Of a DNA stretch of 64,000 nt, positions 27,689 to 41,512 are shown in pieces. The stretch comes from Agarophyton chilense. Taxonomy: Eukaryota; Rhodophyta; Florideophyceae; Gracilariales; Gracilariaceae. Each line of letters opens with the position of its first letter. Positions within the stretch are counted from its first letter, which is position 1. A model generated the notes under the pieces. It was given only the letters and a program-made list of their open reading frames with translations, was not told the DNA's origin and searched no databases. The stretch is from assembly GCA_030374765.1 (NCBI GenBank), contig JARGXX010000077.1, forward strand, positions 62,001 through 126,000, written 5' to 3'. Both the position numbers and the translations under genes were made by a program.

Positions 27689-28040
27689 TGTAGATATTCG
27701 CATTTATTGTATTCAACTTTGCATAACGTTGACGTATGAAATAATTTATCACTCATTGTTGGAGAGAGTGCATTAGCGAATCGAAGAGGAGAGTGAATAT
27801 TATTAAACGTAGTTCGAGGAGAGGGTATTAAAAAACGGTACACCATAGAGCTAGCATTATGAGGGATCATCCATAGCACTATAAGAGCCGCTACTCCTGT
27901 GCCGCGCTTTAGTAAAGATGACAATCTTTTACAAAAACAACGAATACCGATTATCACTTCAACGCATCTGACTTCACAGCTTCGAAGAAACCATAGCCTG
28001 TCACACCTGTATCCCAGCTTCGAGGAAGCCGGTAAATACA
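27689..28040 (+). repeat. 5' LTR of the copia element
   Basis: About 350 bp, TGTA...TACA, aligning to 43092-43442 with scattered differences. Confidence 0.85.
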
Positions 28041-31000
28041 ATAACAGTGTTTACGATTTTGCTCGTGAGATGTTGCAAATTTTTGACGACACTGACTTGA
28101 GAAGCTAACTACGTTGGTTCTAATGTTCATCCACTTTTCGTCCAGACACTATTCCACATATTTTGAAATCTACTACTATTTTGTGGATCAAATTTGTTCT
28201 TGAAAGGGGAGTTTATATGAGACGGAAACAAGGGGTAGCCCTTACAAGAGCCTTAATTAAGTGCCTTAGTCAAAGTGCCTTAGTCAAAGTGTTTTAGTAC
28301 CAGTGAATGCCCGAAGTCCGAAAATCCCGCTCTCAAATGTAAAGAACGAAGTACATCCGAGCCATACAATGGAAGATTTAAACTATCATAACTGAACTTC
28401 CAGACCCAGTCTAGAACTCTCCGGTGTTCGGAATGTAGATGAATCAATGCGCCACTGTTTAGCATACCCAAGGGGCGAATCTTCCAGGGCAAACGGGAGT
28501 GCTCCCGGAGTACACGAACAGAACCAATCTCATCTTGACTTATTACCTAGAAAAACAATTCAGGATGTGCTAACCAACTTAGTTGCCGACCAGGAACGTA
28601 ATGCAGGACCAAGTTTGATTAACGAACAGAATGATAAGTTTGGTTCAAAACCTCAGCAGTCTATTGGACTTAACGGTCTAATGAAGACATTTCAAGGAAA
28701 ACGAAAAATTGGCGGGGGATTTGACGAGGACTTACAAGGAACTATTGAACTTTATGACTCCATGGCCAGACTATCCCGTGTTACTGAAGAAGAAGAAGTT
28801 GAGGGAATCCAAATTATGCTTTGCAATGATGCACTATCATTTCTCCTGCGTACAAACCTTGTCAGTGACACATATGAAGAAGTCTTACGAAAGATAATCG
28901 ATAATTACATGAATGCAGAACAGTGAAATCGAACGCTGATACTTTGGCAATCACTGCGACTATCACAGGCCATGAGAGAGAACCCGGAAAAGAGTGAGTT
29001 AGAGGTCTTTCGAAGATTATGTACTCGACTTACGCAGCTGCAGACACAGCTCGACCCAGCCTACCGTGAAGATAATTTTCTGAGAAACCAGCTAATTGTT
29101 GCAGCTGACACAACCCAAATCACCCAATCTCTGCGAGAGAGAGTTCCACCTACATCTCAGAAGGCCAAAAGCCGTATCACTACGCTTCTCTCGAACGACC
29201 CAAGAACTGCCGGAGCATTCAATTCATCACAGTCCGTATCGAAAAAGGAGTCAATCTCAGCCAATTATGCTTTGGGTAACATGTATGAAGGAAACCCACG
29301 AAAGAATCTGAAGGGTTACACGAAACGGAGACCTAATGGAGCTCGTAAGATATCATCTAAGTGACTGAAAGAGAAGGATTGCTATGTCTGTGGTGAAAAT
29401 CATCTGGCGAGGACTCGTAACAGCCCATCCAAGATTAGGAATGCCATAGAAAAGATGAAGAAAAGAAGTCCATCTTCATACGTCACCGTGGATGACATGG
29501 CTTATGTAGTGGGCGATTTGGCAACAGAACACAAAGACGAGTCGGAGGACGAGGCAAACTGCGTATACTCCAGTGAGAGTGCGTCCAGTGATGATGAAGA
29601 CATGGCGATGTATATAGCTGAAAACAGTCTATCACTACACGATTGAGATGAAGTTCATCTCGCGAACGCTTCTTTTGTCAACGGAAGTTCTTTTCACAAA
29701 GATATTTCAGAAGCTATGTATACCATGCAAAATGAGCTCAAAAATGGAGAACGAACGCGATTTATAGGATTATACACCGACAATTGTGCCAATCCCTCAT
29801 CGGTAATGTCCTATCCACAGTACAAGGCGTATTGTGAAGAGTTTTATGTTCCATGTCAATTGAACAGTGATCAGGTAAGGAAATTAAATGGAATAGGAAG
29901 CAGTAGTCAACCAATCGGTACGGCAATGATTCCCATACACTTCAAAGACCTCGATCTTGTAATCGACGTCACTTTTCAGATTGTACCAGACAAAGTTCCT
30001 ACACTACTGAGCATGAAGGATATGATTGAGAAAGGATTGGAAATCAGCATACAGAACAAGGAAGTGATGTACAAACATCTGAGATAGGCGCTGACGTTCC
30101 AGAACTATTTCCTGATTGACAAATGGAAAAAGGAGACTTAGCCTTTTCACTGTACACAGAAACTGAATCGAAGAAGCTCCATAGAGTTTTCGGACTCCCG
30201 GGAGTTCAAGCTTTGGTTATTCTCTTGAAACGTGCACGACCGGAAGAGATGGATGTGGAAGTGAGAAATGCTATCAAGGAACTAACAAAATCATGCATAA
30301 CATGCGCAAACAACGCACCTCGGCCAAGAAGATTCAAAATCACTGTGGGAACTGATGAAATGAAGTACAATCACATTGTCGCTATCGATATAATGTACAT
30401 CAATCGACAACCCATACTACACGCTGTAGATGAAGCAACACACTACAGTGCCGCAGCCTTTCTAAAGCGAGTAACTTCTTCACACGTTTGGAAGGCTTTC
30501 CTTCGCTGTTGGACACGAACGTATTTGGGACCTCCGGAATTTCTCAGGATAGACCAAGACAGCAGTTTTGTAAAGAAAGTATTTCTAGGATCAGCTAAAG
30601 CCAAAGGATTTTCAGTTCTTCAGTTCCCAATCGAATCACCATCCACTATGTCCCACGTCGAGCGATACCTTTAACCAATTCGAACCGCGTATATTAAAAC
30701 CAGAGAGTCACTCTCAAGGGATGAAAGCAATGCAGACTGTCTTCTGATGGCAGTAAAGGCTGTCAACGATACCATCGGTCCAGAAGGGTTTTGTCCAACT
30801 CTCCTCTTTTATGGCTCGTTACCCCGACCGCCTCGAAACACACCTGCACAGACTCAGTTACAGAGAGCGAAGAACATAGAAGATGCCATGAAAATGGTAC
30901 AGAAGGAACAGGCAAAGAGAATAATCGCATTTGGATTGAAGCACAGCGGAGTACCAAAGGGGGAAGAACACAGCGCAGAACTCACAAAACTACCAGCCGG

Positions 31001-31734
31001 TTCTTCTGTATATGTGCTCCGTGAAACATCCAAACTCTGGGAAGGGCCGTTCCCATTTGTACAAATCGATGGGAAAACTGTAGTCGTACAACTCCCTCAT
31101 AGTTGCCGAATATTCCGTTTTCATGTCGTCAAACTAGCGATTGGATCATTAATGGACAACATTTCTACCTCTGACTAAAGCATTGCTCCAAAACCTCCTG
31201 TAAAGGAAAGGGCGCAAGTGGATATTGAAGACAAACAACTACGTTCAGAAGCGTTTTTGACGGATACAATCGAATCATTTACTACAGCAGACGACAATTC
31301 AAGGGAATCGAACGGTAGGAATTTTTCTAAGGCAATACATACGGAAATAAATGGCCTACGAAAGAGAAAGACATTCAAGGTCGTTAAAATGAACGACGTA
31401 CCGAATGGAACACGTATCTATGGATTGAGATGGATAGATATTTTGAAGACGGTTTACGGAGAGACTATTTAAAAGTCAAGACCGGTCGCTCAGAATTTTC
31501 GCGACGAAGGGGCATTGAGTATTTCCACAAAATCACCAACTGGTTCTAGACTCGGACAGCGAATTGCCCTATCTCTGGCAGCATCATTTCCGAGTAATGA
31601 AGCCTATGTAAGGGATATTTCTCAGGCATATATTCAGTCAGAATCCAAGATTGAAAGGAAGATATATCTGAAAGCACCAGTAGAAATGGGACTCAAGTCT
31701 GATGAATTTCTGCTCGTCCTGAAGCCGTTGTACG

Positions 31735-32126
31735 TGTAACGCAATGACGGGTTAAGTCAGCGTACCGGTCTCGACCGGTGGTAGCGTGGTAGAGCGGGTC
31801 CTAAGGTTCGATTCCTTGACAGTTGCACTCCCAGAGTACTTGGTGCAATGGGCTGGCGTTTACTGCGTAGTCCTACCGGTTGGAGCTACGTAAACGATGG
31901 CTTGAAGACCAAAGGGTGAACCTAATATACCAAATGGGGTTATTTTGTATCCTAACGGTGCCTACCGTACTCTAAGGGAGAAGCGTCACTCGAGCCAAGT
32001 AAATAGTGCTGGCGAGGCGCTGAGATCTCCCTGGCACTGTAGTGTTAATCTGTTACACTAATTAAAATAAAACAATAATCTACATGAGTCCACCTGAGGT
32101 CGACCCATACACGTGTCACCTACAAG
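31735..32126 (-). repeat. 3' LTR of the nested gypsy element (well-aligned part)
   Basis: Aligns with 41513-41902. The LTR may run on to about 32247, where a TCACC end resembles the end of the other LTR, but the last stretch does not align well. It contains a tRNA-like arm (GGTTCGATTCC at 31805-31815). Confidence 0.75.
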
Positions 32127-32442
32127 CTGCCTCCTTAGGATTCGACCGTCACGGCGAAATCCAAATGGTTTCAAAAGTGCTCCGGGGGACGCGTGCACTT
32201 CATTTCTCCGGATACCATTGGTTACGACGGTATGTCGCGTCGTCACCACCTGCGGGGATACGGGGATACGTGAGCTGACCATTGGCGCCGAAGGGCAATT
32301 AATTTGTCTAAGGATTGAAACTGTCACGCGCCGTGAGCGCTGGCCATAGGTGCATCGCCGGCGTATTCCTCGCGTCGCGTTGCCGAGACCGTCTATTGGG
32401 TTCTTCCTTCGTCTCCGTTCTTCCCTTGGCGACCCTCCGCGC

Positions 32443-32450
32443 TTTATAAA
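32443..32450 (+). promoter_or_regulatory. TATA box of the antisense gene in the gypsy element
   Basis: TTTATAAA sits 85 bp before the first good ATG (32535) of the plus-strand gene that opposes gag-pol. Confidence 0.45.
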
Positions 32451-32534
32451 CCGTGGTTCACGCCTGTCAGTCCGTTCGGGTCAACTCCGTTACTTCGTCT
32501 TTTCCTCGTAGTACCTTTCCATTGGTTGCGCGTG

Positions 32535-34700
32535 ATGGCGAAATCACCTTTTAAGCCAGTCAGATACGCCGTACTTCCTTCGGACTATGTCGCCTCCACC
32601 GGCTCTCCCATCTATTTTCCGGCGGACCACCCTGGGACCAGCGGAATCATGACCTCAAACAACCTAGCGGGGAGCTTCTCGGGATACAAAGTGGCCTACG
32701 AGCGTCCGGGGGACCGCTATGACCATACCATCGGATGAAACCCGCGGGCAGTGCGTCATGCCGTTCTTTCGTCCTCAGTGGAAGAATACCATAGGTTTTG
32801 CCACATGTATCTCGACTCCCGAAGGTTTGCCAAGATACCCGACTTCTGGAGGGGCAGCAAGAACAGGCGCAGCGTCTCGTGGTATAACCGATTGTTGCAT
32901 TGTCCTGTGGATCCGCTTTTGGCGACGCGATGGCGCACCCTCGTCCAAGTGGTGGACATGCCGTACGTCCGTGAGGAAGAAGCCGACTACCAGTTCAGGG
33001 TGAACAAACTCTTTTCGGACCTTTACACCGACTTCATCTCACCTCATGTGCGCTTTCCTCCGGCTGGTCACAACCTCTTGTCGCTAATGTGCTTCCGGCC
33101 ACCGTACGACCACTTATTCTGGATGTCCAACCGGGTTTATTAGAACGAGATGCACGAGCCCGATGGTCATCTGCGTCAATTCTTGGGGTTCTTCTTTTGT
33201 TGGCACCAAATGGAGTTCCACGACATGAGCGCCGACTAACGCCTTCCGTGGTACCTTTCCCTACCCCATGAGGATGAGAACCAATGGGCCGTGTATTGGC
33301 CTGTCTCGGCGCTCCTTCTGGTTCCCACGCCGTCCGCTGTGGCGTACTACCCGTCCCAACTCATGGGCGCTGACGATGACCGAAGGTCCTGGCTGTCCTG
33401 GCAGGTGCTCTTCGTCGAGTTAGGCGTGATATCCCTTATGGCCTTTCTGGATACCGCAAAATACGGATTCCGGGGTAATGTCCGTTCGGAGGACTGGAGG
33501 GTGCGGTATGATGAGAACATACCCGGTCCTCGAGGTCACCTAATCCCGCTCTCGGACATCATGATCCGTTTCCTAAGGAACTTGGGCATACAAAACATCG
33601 TCCGTGGGACTCAGTTCGACGTCGAGGAGACCAAGGTTCTTTTGGATCATGTCCTACATCTGGAGTGGGGCAAGACTCCCGGGTTGCTTTGGTATGACTG
33701 CGAAACCGACTCATTCACGCCGATTCCGCTGCATCCGCAGTGTCGCGACGACGCCTGTACCTATCTCGCCAAGCCCTTGAGGAATCAATCACCGGACATT
33801 CCGAGGCGTCATGTGCCCGGCTATCATCCGAAGGCCATTGGTTTCGATCCTCTTTGCTTCAAGCCTGATGTGGAAGCCACGCCGGTGGTTCCTGCTGGTA
33901 TGTCCGACGGAGGATCCTTCGGTGAAGATCCCTTTGTCCTACCAGTGGAGGGCGTTCCCCCTCAGGTCGAGTCCGCTGTGGTGTTCCCGACTGCTTCCCC
34001 TCCTCCAGCTCCTCCGGGCGCTGCTCCTCAGGATGAGCTCTCGTATGAACCGCCCGTCGCCCAAGTGACTATTCCTCCTGGCGAGGTTACTGTCGAAACC
34101 GAAAGTCCTGTAGGCGAGGCACTTGCTCAGACGTCCACCGGGGGGCGTCGAAATCGCTCCATCTTCCCCGTTGGTTCACTTTCCTGCTTCGGTGACGGCT
34201 GCCGCCGCGGATTTCCGTCATATCTTCCGTACCGTTGGTATCACGGTTTCGATGGACATTGCGACAGTCCTGAGGGAAGCATGCTCCTGGGCGCGTCGCT
34301 CGGCTCTTTACGCCGCGGTTGTCCAACAGGGTCAGGACCTGAAGACCGTCATGGTCAATATCCTGCAGCAGAATGCGCAGGCGATGTCCCAGAGGGTTAC
34401 TGCCGACTTGGATGCCCGATATGGTCTCACTTTGAGTGATCGGGAGGTTTCCGATGGTGACAATTGTTCTTCAGGAGAATACTCGCCAAAGAAGCGTGCG
34501 TGGCTCGCTGGGCCGGTTCGGGTGGTCCATTTGGCTCCTCGGGTGACCCTAATCCCTGTTTCGCTGCTACAGGTTCCAATGAGGACGACACAGTTACTCC
34601 TGCGCCGCCCCCAGTGAGTCCTGTTTGTGTTCAAAGCGCTTCCGCGAACCTTGAGGTCATACCGAGGGCTGTTAGGCCTCTGTTAGTTACCCTAGTAAGT
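32535..34700 (+). pseudogene. Antisense accessory gene of the nested gypsy element, broken
   Basis: The plus-strand coding stretches are opposite in direction to gag-pol. The N-terminal part starts MAKSPFKPVRYAVLPSDY. A central part has Trp-rich, hydrophobic helices (WLSWQVLFVELGVISLM). The C-terminal part is Pro/Glu/Val-rich and then helical. No similarity to capsid, envelope, protease or polymerase was recognised. The gene starts after a TATA box and is followed by AATAAA at 34703-34708, just before the chromodomain end of pol. The product is unknown. A few breaks are present. Confidence 0.55.
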
Positions 34701-34702
34701 TA

Positions 34703-34708
34703 AATAAA
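34703..34708 (+). terminator. Poly(A) signal of the antisense gene
   Basis: AATAAA directly follows the antisense coding region and lies about 90 bp from the convergent end of pol. Confidence 0.45.
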
Positions 34709-34799
34709 GTAGTGCTTGTGCCTTCCCAAGGTCTTTCTTGTATCTCAAATGTGCGTGCCTCGGGATTGGGTCCCATGGCGAGAGCGTCCCGGGTCTTCC

Positions 34800-37700
34800 T
34801 CAGGTGTCTCTGAATGATTGACTTTGTTCCCTGATGCGGAAGCTACGACGAATCGTGATGCTCGGGCGAACCATCATCTCGGGAGGCGGCTTGGGAGGCG
34901 TTTTGGAATTATTCGGGCCATTGGTTAGATTTTTCGGACCAATGATTGCCCCCTCCTGAAGGCCGCGCTTCGAGTGGCTGACTCTGCGCCAATAGCGGTC
35001 GATAAATTTAGCAGGAATGGGTTGAGGCTCTTGCCAAGTATCTTCCTCAGGTGTGTAGCCGAACCAACGGACGCGATGGCGCATAGTTCCATCTTCTCTT
35101 ATATCGGCGGAGATGATGCGCTCAATCACATATTCCGGTTGGTTTTCATCCTCCGGAAGGAGAGTGTGGTCCAGAGGGTCGAATCCATCGGAGTCGGTTG
35201 GAAGAGATGGGTCATTGTAGTTCGCCTTGACCATCGTGTCCGTGGGGCTAGTCGAGTCCTCGGAACTGCCCTAGGGGGTTTGGAGACTTGAGCGTCGACC
35301 TGAGGTCGTGGTGCTTCCGTTAGGCCAGGGGGGCTGGGACGTTCGTGGTCCGGAGGAACTGGGAGCTCGTGTCACGCGGTCAATAGACACAGTGTCCTGT
35401 AGGCCGTCAATGAGTAAAGCGATGGTGTGATTATTGGCCTTAAGGACTTTGTATGGTCCCGTAAAGCAGTGTAAGAGCTTCCGCGTACTGGCCTAGAGTT
35501 CCTCACTGTCCTCCGATGGCCGGTCCAGGTAAACCAGATCTTGTTTCCCAAAGGTCGGTGTGTTCCAAACGGCTTTGTCGAAGTTGACCTTGTAGCGCCG
35601 TTGGGCTTTGGGTAGTACAGTTCTAGCCGATAGGAGAATACGGTCAATGCGTAGGCGCGAGTAGTGTTTCGCCTGTGTAGGAGTCATCCCTTCGGTTATG
35701 TCCTGGGATATGATAGACTCCTGAAGGTCAACAGCTATCGGCGGCGGGGCGGTCGTTAGCGTTAAGTCGAAAGGCGTTGTCCCTTTGGAAGCGTGCACCT
35801 GTGTGTTGTAGGCATAAACCAGTGGCTCAACGTATTCGTCCCAGTCCAATTGGTGCTCCGAAACGTAGTGCGCCAATCGCTGCAGAAGGGTGTGGTTGAA
35901 GCGTTCGGCTTGCCCATTGGAATGCAGATGGTACGCCGTGGTGGTCACACGTTTGATACCTAAGGTGGCACAGACATGCGAGAAGAATTTGGATACAAAC
36001 TGGCTGCCGTTATCCGTAAGGAGGTAGAGTGGCATGCCATGTGGATATACCCAGTGGAACAAGAAGGCCGGGGCGACATCCGTGGCCGTTGTCTTTCCTA
36101 GGGGTAGGGCTCGGGTAAGTTTGGTTAACCTATCGGTTATATCCAAAACAAACCGTTTCCCCTGGGAAGACTTAGGCAAAGGCCCAAGTATATCCATTGC
36201 GACAAATTCCATTGGACCTGCGGCGCGAAAGAGTTTCAGTTTGGCCTGATGGTTGGCGCAAGACCCTCGGATCTGTGCGCACGATGCACAGTTTCGTGCG
36301 GTTTGCCATAGGTTTTGCGCCATTAGTGGTCAGTAGAAGAACTTCCTTAGGGTCTGGTACATTCGTCGGCCTCCAAGATGACCAGCCAAGCGGAGGAAAT
36401 GGGCGAGGTATATAAATCACGCCCTTAGTGAACTTTGTATTACCCGTGGGAGTGCACCATCTATCGGTGAGCGGCGACATAGTAGTCCAAATCGGTCATA
36501 GTCAAACAGACATCCTGGGGTTCCTCCCAATTGGGCTTTTTCCTTTCAGTATTCGTCTTCGACCTGCGCCTGTAGGAGTTCCTAAATAGTTATAGGGAGG
36601 AGCTCTTTTTCCTCCGGGGGTATCGCATTAACCTGAGGTCGTGCCGAATTGGGCGGTACTGTTTCCCAGTCCAATAAATATACTTCTTTCTCCTTTACCT
36701 CAGGGTTCTCTGATTGCACCTTACCCATAAGGGCATCTGTTTCCGTATACTCCTTAGGTCCATCATCTGTAAAGGGGGTGGGAATTAGGTCGCCCAATGG
36801 GATATCATCAGTTCCTTCGGTGATGATTCGCGATAGGGCATCTGCTGCCTGGTGTTTGATGCCTGGCATATAGGATATCTCGTAGTCATATTCTGACAGC
36901 CTGAGGCGCCACCTAGCGAGGCGACTCGATGCATCGGTCATATTTAGTAACCAGCGGATTGAATCATGATCTGTCGTAATGGTAAACCTGGTTCCCTCGA
37001 GGTATGGACGGGGTCTCAATACGGACCATACGATGGCTAGACATTCCTTTTCGGTCGTACTGTAGTTTCGCTCCGCGCTGGTGAGCGTTCTGCTCCAGTA
37101 GCCAATAGGTCAATATTCCTTCGGTGACTCCTGTTACTGTAGCAGTCCACAACCCAATTGGACATCAGAGACATCTGTGTCCAGGACGAAACGCAGATTG
37201 GGCTTTGGTAAGGCCAATATGGGTGGGTTCAGCAATTTGTCCTTTAGGGTTTTAAAGGCTTCGTACTGGTCGTTTGTAAGGGCTTCGAATTCCGAAGGTG
37301 TTCCCTTCCTCAGCATCTCGTTTAGAAGGGCCCGGATATTGGCAAACTCTTAAACGAACCGTCTGTACGCGTTGTACAAGCCCACGAAGGATCGTAGTTC
37401 CGTGTTGGTCTTAGGAGGCTTATCCTGGCGAATCGAATTCGCTGTCCGTGTAGCCACCTTTATCTTTCCTGGGAGGACGAAGTGACCGAGATAGTCCACT
37501 GAGGCCTGGACGAAAGCGCATTTGCGGAGCTTCAGTGTTACTCCAGCGTCCTGTAGGATTGTTCGCACCTTCTTCACGTGGTGAAAGTGTTCCTTTACGG
37601 TCCGTGAGAGGATGATAACGTCATCCAAATAGACCAGGGCGAACTTCCATTTTGACTCTGGACAGTATAATGTCCATTACCCGTTGGAACGTGGCTGGTG

Positions 37701-38550
37701 CATTCTTCAAACCAAAGGGCATGCGAGTAAATCTGACGAGACCTTCATGGGTGGTAAAGGTTGTCAGCGCTCTCGCGTCTTCGGCCAAAGGGATTTGCCA
37801 ATGTTCCGAGTTAGCGTCCAGTGTGGTAAATAGGACAGCTTCGCCTAAGGAATCCAGACAGCCGTCCATGCGAGGTATCGGGTATGAGTCCCTCTTGGTT
37901 ACTGCGTTCAGCTTCCTGTAGTCCACACAGAACCTGACGGAGCCATCTTTCTTCGCCACAAGGGCAAGGGGACTTGCCCATTCGAATGGGTTTGGAGGCG
38001 CCGGCTGTATCACTTGAGCTTTGCGCATCTTTTCCATCTGGTAGGCTCATATTTCCCTACCGTTAAGGGCTGGTACGGTATGGGTGCTGGAACTGCGGTC
38101 TAGCATCATCGTGAAGGTCAATGCGGTGTGTAGTGGCTCTGATTGTGCCCAATCTACCTGAGCACATGGCCTGGTATTACCTGAGGAGATCAAGTACCTG
38201 GGGCCTGTAGGATTCAAATTCTTCGCCGATGGCGACCATCCCCTCCCAAGAGTCGACGTCCTCGTCGGGAGTTCGGGTTGCATGATTATCCATTTGGCCA
38301 CGGGCGCGGGTAGAGTGATACCAATAACTGTTCTTTTAGGTAACCGCACGTGTTTATCTCCGAAGTTGCTGATTTTGTCCAAGAAGGACCTGTTGGGGTG
38401 GATTTCCATTTCTCCATTGGCCATCAAGATAAGGTGCTTCAGAACCGTTTTCGGGTGGTATGAATCGTCACGAGACTTGAGGACTGGGAATGGATCGATA
38501 CAGCGATTTGGGTCATCGGCGGTATCGTTGTAGCCTTTGACAGGCAAACC
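34800..38550 (-). pseudogene. Pol region of the nested gypsy element
   Basis: Recognisable RT (VDYRKLNAVT, PFGLKNAP), RNase H (TTDHDSIRWLLNMTD), integrase core (FVAMDILGPLP, LTDNGSQFVSKFF, HSNGQAERFNHTL) and a C-terminal chromodomain. The order RT, RNase H, integrase is that of Ty3/gypsy, and the chromodomain places it with chromovirus-like elements. Broken in several places. Confidence 0.85.
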
Positions 38551-39399
38551 TTATTGGACTTCGTGTTTTCGGAGACAACCGCCCGTTTGCGGTTAGCTTC
38601 TGGCCCTGGGGTTGAACCAGCTATGGAGATCGAAGGTGCGCGGCAAAACGCGACTTTCGTAAGGCCTGGATAAATGGCCTTAACGTATCGGTCGATAAAG
38701 GAGGTCCCTAGGATTGCTTCAGCGCCTAAGTTAGGACATACAAGGAACCACGTGCGGACTTTGAATTGTCCTGCCTGGAGTTAGAGTGGTACTATCCCTT
38801 TAATGTCCATTGGTCTACGAGACGCATCGGTAATCCTTGGGGTCTCCCTTGCCTGAACGAAATCTTGCCAACCCAGTGGGAGCAGCTTAGGATGGACCAA
38901 GTTGGGACTAGCGCCTGTGTGCAATATAGCTGTGGTCACTCGAGAGTTGTTGGAACGAAGTCGTACGGTTACTCGAACTTTATAGTTCTCTTTCCTGAGG
39001 ATACAGACGGGGTCGTCACGGTGTTCCCATTGTGGTTCATTTTGAGTGGTTCATTTTGAGTGGTCCATTGTGGGTGGTTTGTATTGGGAGGGGAGGAGCT
39101 CTTTGGCTCATGACCGTCCAATTGGTTGAGGCAGGGGCTTAAAGAGGGAGGATTTGCCTCGAGTCGTCTTTCTAAGATTTTTCCGATGGGGTTTCGGTTT
39201 TTTCCTGATGATAGGGTTCTTCCACGGGGTCGCCCATAGGATCTACAATGGCATGGACCTGTGGAGCTTTGATCGGAGTATCCGGAGGCGTGGCATAGCG
39301 TGAGCTTCCAGGGGGCTCTGTGGCTCGTTTCTGTGCCTTGTTCTACATTTCTTCGGATCTCGGCACCCGGGAATTATCTTCCCTTAGGACTAGAAGGTT

Positions 39400-41480
39400 T
39401 TAACGGGCGTCCTAAGAAAGATAACTCGTACAGCCCCACGGTTGGGTTACGGAAAGGCAGAGGAAGCAAGCCCTTGGGGAGCGAACAAAAACTTCCTTGT
39501 GGGACGGAAAGAGAGAATACTTGGGTGTGGGTTTTCCAGTGGTAGCTGTAGTTCCCTGGGAGGTATATGACGGAGGCCCGGACGGAGGAGCGCTCAAATT
39601 TACCGCGGGGACATCTCCCGAGTCGGCGTTATGGAGTGATGCCTCCATGTCCGATTCAGTGGAGCTAACCAAATGGACTTGGTTGGGTTTACGCAATGGA
39701 GTTGCGTGTCCTCTGGATGTATCAGCGTTGCCCCTAGAGGTCCTGTAGGTTTTGCCATAACCATCGGCGTAGGTAACGAGCATTCGGAAGGAGTATTGCG
39801 AGTTTTCTGTGTTGTACTTGCGCACATGTGTCCGAATGGCGGGGAGCAGTCCCGTGACGAAGTGAAGTCTAAGCCGTTTTTCGAATAACACGTTTCCACA
39901 TTGGTAAGCCTTGTTCCAGAGGTCGTCTGTGAAAGAAGATTCGGTCATCTTGGAGCTCTGCCTAAAGGATACTATTTCCAGGTGGGCATCCATTATAACT
40001 TCATCCTTGGCGTAAGTTTCCAAGAGGTAATGAAGAACCTGAGCGTATTGCCTGAGGAGCTCACGGTCTTGAGCATCCACGAGGTCAGTTGTGCCAGATA
40101 TCTTCGAAACAACTCGGTCACGCGCCTATCCTGTAAGGAAGAATTGGAAAAGGTACAGAGCGGCGCCCTCGTGGACACCGTTCGGATCGCAGGCCGTACG
40201 GAACAAACTAAGAAACCTAAGGACAGCAATGGGATCGGAACCCGAGAACTTGTCCGTAATGCTTAGTTGCATCCGTTTGGCCCATTTGGGGACTCTTCCA
40301 GCCACCGAACCAGAATATTTCACGGACGTGACGGGCAGCCAGTAATTTCGGTAGTCTAGAACCTTAAGGAAAAGTTCGTTTGTGGTTGTCAGTGGTCTGA
40401 GGCCTCGAACGGTAGCCTCATCCACTTCCAAGTGGGTCGTTTCGGTCGAGGCCAATTCGGAATCACTCGTGTTCGAATGGTCTCTTCTCTTGCTTCTTCT
40501 GTTCTTCTTCCTCCTACGGTTGCTTATTTTTTTCTTTCCAGCGGAGTAGGGAACTAAAAGATCGAACTCTCTATCAGATCCGATGGAGCCCTGAGGTCGC
40601 TGTACCTCGTATAATCCGTTGGGTGGGGCCAGCGGTCTTTCTTCTAGACGCAGAGCTTCTCTTCTGCTCCTCACTTGTCCCTCCCTTGGAGTCTCCTGAT
40701 GGGCATCCTGTCTCTCATCTAGACGCGGAGCTTCTCCTCTGCTCCTAGATTGTCCCACCATGGGGCTTTCCTGATGGTATTCCCGGCGAGGGGCGGATAT
40801 CGCCGCCGCTTTTGGGGGTTCGGTAGGGGGTTGCCGTATGGAGACCGGATGGTTAATTTGTGGTGGGGTTGTCCTAGGGACCAAATTGCCTGCCTGACAA
40901 GTGACGGCTCCTTGAACGGCCTGTAGGAGGGAATCTATGAATAGGTCTGACTCCAATACCTTAGGGACGATTTGTGCGATGAGGTAATCCGTATGGTCAG
41001 AAATCCTCGTAGCGAGTCGCACGTTCATAATTGAATCCATGTGGGTTGAGCAGAGCCCACGGAGACGGGGCCAGAGAAGGTCGGCAAGACCTGCTGGCGG
41101 GTTTTCTCCAATTCTTTCGGTCTGGGGGGTTTCTACTTGAGGTCTCCCTGGCCTAGAGGTGGCCCTGGTGAGGCGTTCTCTTAAACGCGCTGCCACCGTG
41201 GGTTTTCGGCGAATCCATTCAGGGTCATTCAGTGGGGTCAGTACTTCTTGCGGCTGGCTCCTTGTGCTCCTGCGGTCGCTAGCGGTATCAATCTGAGGGT
41301 CAGGCGACATCGCCGGAGTTGTAGTCGCACTTCGTCCTGTCGTAGGAGTCCTATGGTCGAGTCGGTTGGGGGTGTTTCCTGCATCTATAATGGCGGTTGC
41401 TTCCGTACTTCTGGTCCGTTGGGGAATTAAACCAAAGGTTAGAATCCGGATATTTCTTCGTTCCAGGGGTCCGTTCACTT
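39400..41480 (-). pseudogene. Gag region of the nested gypsy element
   Basis: A charged, Arg/Thr/Pro-rich N-terminal part with a very basic segment (RRRKKNRRSKRRDHS) is followed by a gag-like helical region (VLDYRNYWLPVTSVKYSG). The latter resembles VLNYRYYRLEVKRMKRSG in the gag of the element at 54.6 kb. Broken. Confidence 0.7.
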
Positions 41481-41512
41481 ATTCCAAAGGCTTCTAAGTC
41501 GGGAGACCAAAA

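Noticed and set aside
31782-31815. A real tRNA gene in the LTR
   Set aside because: The distance between the box A-like and box B segments is far too short for an anticodon arm, and no acceptor stem is visible.
32535-34700. An envelope gene in the gypsy element
   Set aside because: The gene runs opposite to gag-pol and shows no signal peptide, cleavage site or membrane anchor typical of envelope proteins.
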